Below, piece after piece: positions 57,621-64,000 of a DNA stretch of 64,000 nt. The stretch comes from Iris pallida. Lineage: Eukaryota; Streptophyta; Magnoliopsida; Asparagales; Iridaceae. Numbering within the stretch: the stretch's first letter is position 1; the number at the start of each line of letters is the position of its first letter. Both the position numbers and the translations under genes were made by a program. The stretch lies in the NCBI GenBank assembly GCA_029216955.1, contig JANAVB010005597.1, positions 49,349,614 to 49,413,613 of the forward strand, read 5' to 3'. Below the pieces are notes generated by a model. It saw only the letters and a list, made by a program, of their open reading frames with translations. It made no database searches and was not told the origin of the DNA.

Positions 57621-58545
57621 ATGGGAACTCCGGAATTTCCAGATCTCGGGAAGCACTGCAGCGCCGACGGCTGCAAGCTGATCGATTTCCTCCCGTTCGA
57701 CTGCGACAAATGCAGGAAGGTAGTGCCACCATCAATCCCCAACCAATATTCGAATTCTCTCTATTTGTTAATTCATGCGCATTGAATTTTTTTTTTCTTT
57801 CTCACTTTTATAGATTCTGGCCATGAATCATCATGTTAGTTCAACTCGTCTCGCAATCAATATACTTGTACGAGGACAAATTTGGAAATCAATACGATAC
57901 CGACTTGATCACAGTATCTGGAATTTTCCGGTGCCGTGTCCGCGTTTTGCGTCGTGCAGTACACGCGTCGGACGCGAAGCATTCCGGCACACCAGCTTCA
58001 CACTGTCTAGTTTACACTCTTAACATGACAATTTGGGGGGAAGTTATCACACCATAGTAACGTGTAGGAGTCCCTCTAGGCTTCTAGAGTTCATCATAAG
58101 GACACCGCAAGCCAAGTTCCGCAACTACGGTGGATACCGTAGGAGTGCACATAACAGAATCTGGACGGTCACTTGGGAATAAATCTCACAGCGTGTTTAT
58201 AAAGCCTTCTTCAATGGGCGCTCTTCCTTTGCAAAACTCTATAATAGAACCTATTCATAGGAAAAGAACAAACCTCCAACAGGGTTTCTATCTAAGGCTA
58301 TATCCACGTTTGGTTCGCGGAATCAGGGCCTCCCAAGTTTCCTGGCTATTTCAAACACCGGAAAAAAAAATGATGGAAATTGCAATTTCCCAAAGAAAGA
58401 AAAGAACAAAGAATTGATTTCCTTTCCTTTCCTTCCCGTGATCCAAATGAGGCCCAAGTAAAAAAATACTAAAAATAATGAGGCTCTATGAGGTGCTCTA
58501 CATGTAGAGCCATCGATAGAGTTCCCCTCCCCCCCCCCCCCCCCC

Positions 58546-58593
<48 letters not shown>

Positions 58594-61500
58594 ACACAAA
58601 AAAAAAAAAAAATGCTACGAGGACACACTTTCATTGACACACTCTCTAGCCACACTGATGTGACAGTGCATTATTGGATGTCAATTATTATCTCACTTTT
58701 AAGGCTTCCCTTGACATCCAATAATGCACTGCCACATCAGTGTGGGTATGGAGTGCGTCCCCATAGCATATGTGACATAAAAATGGGTCCCACAATTTTT
58801 TTTTTAATACTTGAATTTCTATATGAATAAATATAGTTTACACATATAAGCCTTCTTAAAATGATATGTGGGATGTGAATAGATATAGAGAACAAATGTT
58901 GGAGATAATTTTTTATAGTTGGATTTCTATATGAAAAGAACGACACTTAGAATAGAAGCCTTCTTAAAAAGGCTTGACACATAGGGTAGGACCTAACAGT
59001 ACATGATCTTGGTTGGACTGGAATTCAAAAGTCATATTGTCTGCATCAGAGCTTATAGGGTAATCTATCACTTTTTGATGTTAGATGCTGCATTATGTTA
59101 ATGATGTTCTTTATCTTACATTGATTTACATTGTTGCAAATTGAAATGAACTGACGTGAATGAAATAGTAAATGCTTATGTAGACATCAACTAAGCTGCA
59201 TAGACATAGAAACATGTTCAGACACGTATTCAAAATATGTCACTTTTGTATACTTTAAGAAACATGAATGGTATGGATATTACATTATATCATATCTATA
59301 TGCATATTTTATACAGTAGAACTTAATATCTCTATTTATGCATGTTTTACATAGTAGTTAGGCGTCACGTCCCATTCCAGAATACATAGGACCGGTACAT
59401 GACCTAGTCAGCTAATACGCTACGGAAGGATCCAATTATATTGGACCCACCGGAACGTACTCCTCTGTATTAAAGTTAACTCTAGTCCACCATTACTACA
59501 TGTCGGACATGTAAACTAACCAAATCCAAAGATACACGAATCATAAATATACTGAAGTAGATAAAGCTAGAACAATATACATGCTGAAAATAGAAAGACA
59601 ATAATAAAAAATAGATCCTACATATACAAGTCTAGATAGAGTTCGACGGGAACAGACCCGTTAACATAAGTACATAAATAAAAATAAGGTATAGAAAGAT
59701 AACAAATCCGAGTATATGCTACCTAGATAAGATATACGAATCCCAAAATAGAAACTCTATTGTTGATTAGGGGTACTCCTATGGGAAGATCTAGACATCC
59801 TCGGCTGGGGTAGCTCATGTATAGACTCTTGGTCTATACTCCTTCGGCTAGCTCTCATCGTCTACACCTGGAAGAAAATCAGGTCCTCAGATATACGTAG
59901 CAAGATACGGATAAACATGTTGAAAGTAAAAGCACTAATATAAACAACCTCCTAAATATACAGAGGTACAACTAATAATAATCTAAGCGAAATGCAATTC
60001 GAGGACAACGTTCGCACACTTGAACTAGTAAGGAGCCAAGGATAAGGGTAATTAACTACTGTAGTTCATTGGGCTCACGACCTATAATACCGCAGTTCAT
60101 TATGAGGCTCATAGTTTATAGTAAGTCTCTAGCGTAGCTCAGCGTGAGGCTCACGGTCATCGAGAAAAATCAGGTATATAGTAGCCCAACGTCTAGTAAG
60201 TGTCCTGCCCTCTCAATGAGATCACACGAGTCACATCCATGACACGTCCAATCGAATCCTAACATCTATCTAATCTATCATGGGCCCACAAATAATCACT
60301 GGAGCATGAATCCGTCTCAGAAAATCCTAGAATTGGTACAATTTTCGATTGTCCCGACGACATGTTAGACTTGGGGAAGCGTGCCAAACATGAATGCAAG
60401 GTGATGATGTCTTCCATGAGACACATCATATGTCATGGTATCTCTAATCGAGAAATCTACAAGTACAATTTTTATCTATGCGATCATTGATATGGACAGT
60501 CGATTACACCCGAGTCTGTCTCAAACGCCAAGTAACGATCAATAGGCTAATTTTAACGTAATATAGTATTTTAACAATAATTAATAATCACTGAACTATT
60601 AATATGAAGATATACTTGTCTGGTCCGCGTTTGAGAAGAATCGACGTGTCAGATACGATCATGTCGGGATACAGAAGGACATGAAAATCGATAAATGTTG
60701 GACGATAACCAAATTCCGAGCCGAGTATCCACGTCTCTAAAATACCACGCAAAATCATGTGCAACGTCCAGAAGTCCATAAACCAACTGCAGAAATTTAC
60801 CTCTTAAGTCAAATCAGACCGACATGCGGGTCTCACAAGACACGGAAAATGAGAAAAGTTAGAATATGTCCAAATTGATAAACTGGTATATCAAACAATA
60901 ATGCTACAAACTCACGAGTACTCTCGGATTCGTAAAAATCGAGTTTGAATTGCAAAAATGCTGAAAATGATCGTCTTGCGGGCCCTATGGTGGTCGCCCC
61001 GGAATAGCATCAAAGAAGTGAACAAAATACCATCTTAGAGAAAACTCGGTGCCCTGAGTGCAAAGACGCTGGTTTCGTCGCGACCTGAGGTCCGCACAGA
61101 AAGTTACGACTCCGTATCGACACAGTCAAAACGGAGAATCGATGCAGATACGACGTGCGATAACTTCACGACCGTTTGACGAATCTCAAATATGACATGC
61201 AGTATACGTCGGGGGACTTGTTACATGCGTTTCAGAGCAGATGCGCAAGACGAGGTCATATGAAACAGTGGAGCGGTGCCGTCCAGGGACTTGGTTGGTG
61301 GAAATATATAGAATTTCTATTTTTTGGGGATCGTGGCCGGCCGTTGAGGGCTCTCCAACAAAGGACGGTGGTCGGGGGGGGGGGGGGGCTTTGGTGGCAG
61401 TACTGTACAGGACAAGCGGTCCGATCCCGTGCAGCTGCTGCTGCATCTTCTGTCACGGTATCCTATGGGGCAATGGGTCCGACCCCTGCAAATGCTGCGT

Positions 61501-63923
61501 CTTATGTCACGGTGGTGGCCGGCGGAAGGAGGGGAGCTCGCCGGTCGACTTCGGGGCACAACGTTCCTCGTCGACTCCTCCTGCCGCTGCTTATGATGAG
61601 GGTGACAGGGATGATTATGATGGTGGTAGTTATGGAGGTGACGAGGGAGGAGAGAGAGAGGGAGAGTGATGGGGTGTGTGTGTTTGGGGGTGGGGGTGGG
61701 GTTGGTGTTGGTGTTTTGGGGGGGGGGGGGGGGGTGCATTGGATGGTCCGTGTACGGGGAGGGGATTGTTTGGATCATCTAAAGACCATTGTTTGGATCA
61801 TCTAAAGAATAAAAAAAATAGTTATTACACCATCAGAAATTCGAACATATTAATAATCACAAAGCTTATGCCACCATCAACTAGACTTTATGAAGATGTT
61901 TTTGCCATCTATACCGAGTTCTTGCCTGAGAATAATAAGAATGTTTCAAATTTCAGCATTTATATTGTCTCTTTTTTTTTGAGTTTGTCTAGAGCTCATA
62001 ACCAGTACATTTCAGATGGTTCTCCCTTTGCTTTATCCATAGCTGTTTATTGTGAACTTTGTTCTATTATGAGCATTTCTGACTTTTTCCTTGTATCGAC
62101 TTCAAAGCCAATTAACCTTGTCATTTGTACATTTGCTAATCTATATTTTCATTAATGGTCATTGGTCAGAGTTGTGGAAGGATTTCTGGGCTTAAGTTTT
62201 CCACATTTCTCTTTCCTGGTTATGTTAAGAGTCTTAGACGAAGTCATTGAAGTGCGGATGTCATGAGTATCTATCTCACCATCCTATCAATGGAACCAAA
62301 TTAGGAACATAGTATATTACTTACTCTATAAACTGGGATGCTCTTAAGGAGATTGTTAAATGCAACAAGGCTTATAGCAATTTGATGCATTTTACAATCC
62401 ATTCCTTACCATAGCCTCATGATTCTATATCACTGAAACAACACTATGGACTACCTATAAAAATACTTTATGCACTATCCCATGCCCCCACGGGCCTAGT
62501 TTTTTGTGATCACCTGCATATTTTGGAAGTAAACTTCGATTTAAACCTCAGACAAGTGCTAGGTGACATAACTGGCCCCAGGGCCGGCCCTGAGCTGATG
62601 GGGGCCCAAGGCGAAACTTTCAAAATGGGCCCCCCTATACATAATGTGAAAAAAAGTAAATGTAACAAAAAGTTGTTGCCACCAAGATTTGAACCAAGGA
62701 CCTATAAAGTAAAAGTCTAACACCATAACCACTACACCACAATATTTTTATGTTAAAAAAAATTCATGATATATACTAATTCTATTGTAGATAGATTTAT
62801 GTTGGTGCCCCCTTTCGTCTGAGGGCCCTGGGCCGTCGCCCGGCCTGCCCTGGGCCAGGGCCGCCCCTGACTGGCCTTTTCTGCACACACATTCTTCTTT
62901 GTGCACCGTGGCTAGATACACCATTGGTACGCATTTCTAATATATTAGCAGAGTTTGTTTGGTTATTAAGAGCAAATCATATGACAGTACAGAACTGGAG
63001 TTTGATTTCTTCTTTGTTCTTTTTTGTGCATGTCACGTACATCACTAGTTTTTTTCTTTTTAAGGTCTGATGAATTTTTGTGGCTCTTTTAAGAGCAGAG
63101 GATATCTGAGCGTGAAGGTTTGAATCATTGGCAGGTATTCTGTGTAGAACATAGAAGTTACACGACGCACCAGTGTCCAAATGCCACACAGCAGGACGTG
63201 ATGGTGCTTATCTGCCCGCTCTGTGCTAAAGGTGTCAGGCTCGTTCCAAATCAAGACCCCAACATCACCTGGGATATTCATGTCAATGCTGAGTGCGACC
63301 CATCTAACTATCGAAAAGCCACCAAAAAGAAGCGGTGTCCCGTTCCTGGCTGCAAGGACTTCCTGTCCTTCTCCAATTCAATCCGGTGTAGGGATTGCAC
63401 CCAAGAGCACTGCTTGAAGCATCGGTTCGGACCAGATCACGAGTGCCCCGGACCAAAGAAGCCAGGTTCTGGCTTCCCGTTCATTGCTATGTTGAGGAAG
63501 AGTCAGAAAGGCACGTCGGCAGCACCTGCCCAAACTTCCCCAGATGGGGGGCCATCGTGGTGGAGTTCGTCGAGCTTGCTGAATGCGGCATCGAGTGTTA
63601 GGGCCTCCGCGGAGACAGGCATGCAGCGGCTGAGTGTCGCAACAAATCAAGCGCTGCAGAAGGCGAGAGATGGAATGGCACAGAGCAGTGGCAGCAACGG
63701 CAATGGCAGTGGCAGTTTCATGAAGCAGTGCCTTCCCACTGGCACGGCCCTGATCGATCATGTTGAGAAGTCCCACGAACGGGGTGGTCGACAAACCAAT
63801 AGTCTTGTTGATAGGGCGACGGTCGATGTCTGCCCCAACTGCAGCAGAGCATTCCGCGACCCAGTCCTGCTGGTGGAGCATGTCGAGAGGGACCATACTG
63901 GCAGCTCGAAGGCTTACATCTAG
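57621..63923 (+). CDS. SAP16: Zinc finger AN1 and C2H2 domain stress-associated protein (two exons)
   Basis: Exon 1 is 57621-57719 and exon 2 is 63135-63923. The GT donor is at 57720, the AG acceptor ends at 63134, and the intron is phase 0. The product has 295 residues and starts MGTPEFPDLGKHCS, the usual start of this family (Arabidopsis SAP11/SAP13, rice SAP16), which fixes the ATG. AN1 finger 1: C13, C18, C28, C31, C36, H39, H45, C47, with exact family spacing. A C60-x2-C63...H82-x4-C87 motif follows. AN1 finger 2: C101, C106, C118, C121, C126, H129, H135, C137. A Ser/Gly-rich linker (about 145-230) leads to a C-terminal C2H2 finger C266-x2-C269-x12-H282-x4-H287. The segment 232-247 looks like a second C2H2 finger that lost its CxxC. 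No signal peptide or membrane segment. Family members are linked to abiotic stress; ubiquitin or DNA binding is not settled for this type. The paralogue assignment (SAP16) is by resemblance only. Confidence 0.93.
58524..58612. repeat. C-rich tract, (CA)n and poly-A
   Basis: About 55 C with few interruptions, then (CA)9, then about 14 A, immediately before a hairpin MITE. Confidence 0.95.
58612..58769. mobile_element. Hairpin MITE, ~158 bp
   Basis: The inner arms 58651-58684 and 58711-58744 are 34 bp inverted repeats with one mismatch (CACACTGATGTG...). The outer arms are imperfect (ATGCTACGAGGACACAC against the complement of the right end, ATGCTATGGGGACGCAC). A 26 bp loop. Superfamily and target duplication not clear. 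Confidence 0.7.
58811..58971. repeat. Two ~52 bp direct repeats
   Basis: The segment TTGAATTTCTATATGAATAA...AGCCTTCTTAAAA (about 58811-58862) recurs at about 58919-58971 with several differences. Possibly the remains of a transposon; not assigned. Confidence 0.65.
61374..61388. repeat. Poly-G run
   Basis: About 15 consecutive G. Read on the minus strand it is another poly-C tract, like those at 23132, 55915 and 58524. Confidence 0.95.
61718..61734. repeat. Poly-G run
   Basis: About 17 consecutive G, preceded by GGGGGTGGGGGTGGGGTTGG, so the whole 61680-61734 stretch is G-quadruplex prone. Confidence 0.95.
62579..62869. mobile_element. hAT-type MITE, 291 bp
   Basis: The left end is CAGGGCCGGCCCTGAG and the right end is ...CAGGGCCGCCCCTG. 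The inverted ends share CAGGG(C/G)CGGCCCTG. It is flanked by ACTGGCCC (62571-62578) and ACTGGCCT (62870-62877), an 8 bp duplication with one mismatch. No coding capacity. It sits in the SAP intron 265 bp before exon 2, in the same orientation context as the gene's final intron part. Confidence 0.85.
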
Positions 63924-64000
63924 ATTCTGTTGTTGTTTGAAGGAATTATACAGGCAAATGTTAAGGGCACTACAACAATTACTAGAGGACGGCACACTTT
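63924..64000 (+). other. Start of the SAP 3' UTR or flank
   Basis: 77 bases after the TAG stop. No AATAAA signal is visible before the window ends, so the transcript end is outside. Confidence 0.5.

Larger units (their letters stand above)
59361..61829 (-). mobile_element. Possible solo LTR or LTR fragment in the intron
   Basis: Starts near GTCACGTCCC, similar in character to the TGTCACGACC ends of the gypsy LTRs here, and ends GTTATTACA at 61829, like their TTACA ends. It is long, non-coding, and ends in GC-rich sequence with two G runs (61374-61388, 61718-61734). It also has a tandem copy of a ~26 bp word containing TTGTTTGGATCATCTAAAGA (about 61766-61810). I could not find target duplications or clean TG...CA ends, so the call is tentative. 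Confidence 0.4.
57720..63134 (+). other. 5.4 kb intron of the SAP gene
   Basis: Bounded by AAG|GTAGTG and TTGGCAG|GTATTC. Filled with repeats: a C/CA/A tract, a hairpin MITE, ~160 bp of direct repeats, an LTR-like block and a hAT MITE. Gaps between these (57720-58523, 58972-59360, 61830-62578, 62870-63134) show no gene. The 209-codon open frame at 61176-61805 spans G homopolymers and has no domain. A T-rich stretch near 63045-63063 could serve as the polypyrimidine tract, although it lies ~70 bases before the acceptor. Confidence 0.85.

Noticed and set aside
61176..61805. 209-codon plus-strand frame with Gly/Arg/Val-rich sequence
   Set aside because: It crosses two long G runs, lies inside the SAP intron in an LTR-like block, and has overlapping open frames on both strands with no domain.
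63378..63995. 205-codon frame antisense to SAP exon 2
   Set aside because: It is the shadow of the GC-rich coding exon; the sense frame has complete zinc-finger motifs.

Overview
Organism and setting. The window is plant nuclear DNA, very repeat-rich. It carries one recognisable host gene, an angiosperm stress-associated protein with two AN1 zinc fingers; its details lean monocot, but the window cannot settle the species. Almost everything else is nested LTR retrotransposons (Ty3/gypsy of Tekay/Del type, and Ty1/copia), short hAT-, Mutator- and foldback-type DNA elements, microsatellites and long C or G homopolymers.

Layout. Bases 1-23179 and 34631-55940 are two copies of one ~21 kb block in the same order and orientation. 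Each copy holds: part of a long LTR; the 3' portion of a copia LTR; a truncated gypsy LTR; a decayed gypsy internal region read on the minus strand (gag, protease, RT-RNase H, integrase, chromodomain); a very long (~7.5 kb) LTR; ~3 kb of non-coding flank; a foldback MITE; and a poly-C tract. Copy 1 ends in poly-C followed by 13 Ns (23180-23192). Copy 2 runs through its poly-C into unique DNA and the host gene. This layout fits two haplotypes joined in tandem by the assembly at least as well as a real duplication. Copy 1 alone carries a 1,855 bp insertion (20810-22664) with a 9 bp target duplication. That insertion contains a striking array of about two dozen palindromic units.

Between the copies lie ~1.2 kb of unassigned GC-rich and then AT-rich DNA (23193-24380), a 5'-truncated copia element on the plus strand (24381 onward), and a complete non-autonomous gypsy derivative (27571-37469). 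The latter has ~4 kb LTRs, only ~1.9 kb of internal sequence, and AATTG target duplications; it is inserted in the copia 3' LTR. Its right LTR overlaps the start of copy 2.

Host gene. After 55940 the sequence is unique. A 534 bp hAT-type MITE (56745-57278) sits just upstream of a TATA box, a GA microsatellite and a short pyrimidine-rich leader. The SAP gene has exon 1 at 57621-57719 and exon 2 at 63135-63923 (295 codons). Its 5.4 kb intron is filled with a poly-C/CA/A tract, a hairpin MITE, an LTR-like block and a second hAT MITE. The intron splits the first AN1 finger.

No RNA gene, CRISPR array or intact transposon ORF was found. All retrotransposon coding regions are broken by frameshifts. 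Several breaks differ between the two block copies at homopolymers, so base-level errors should be considered.
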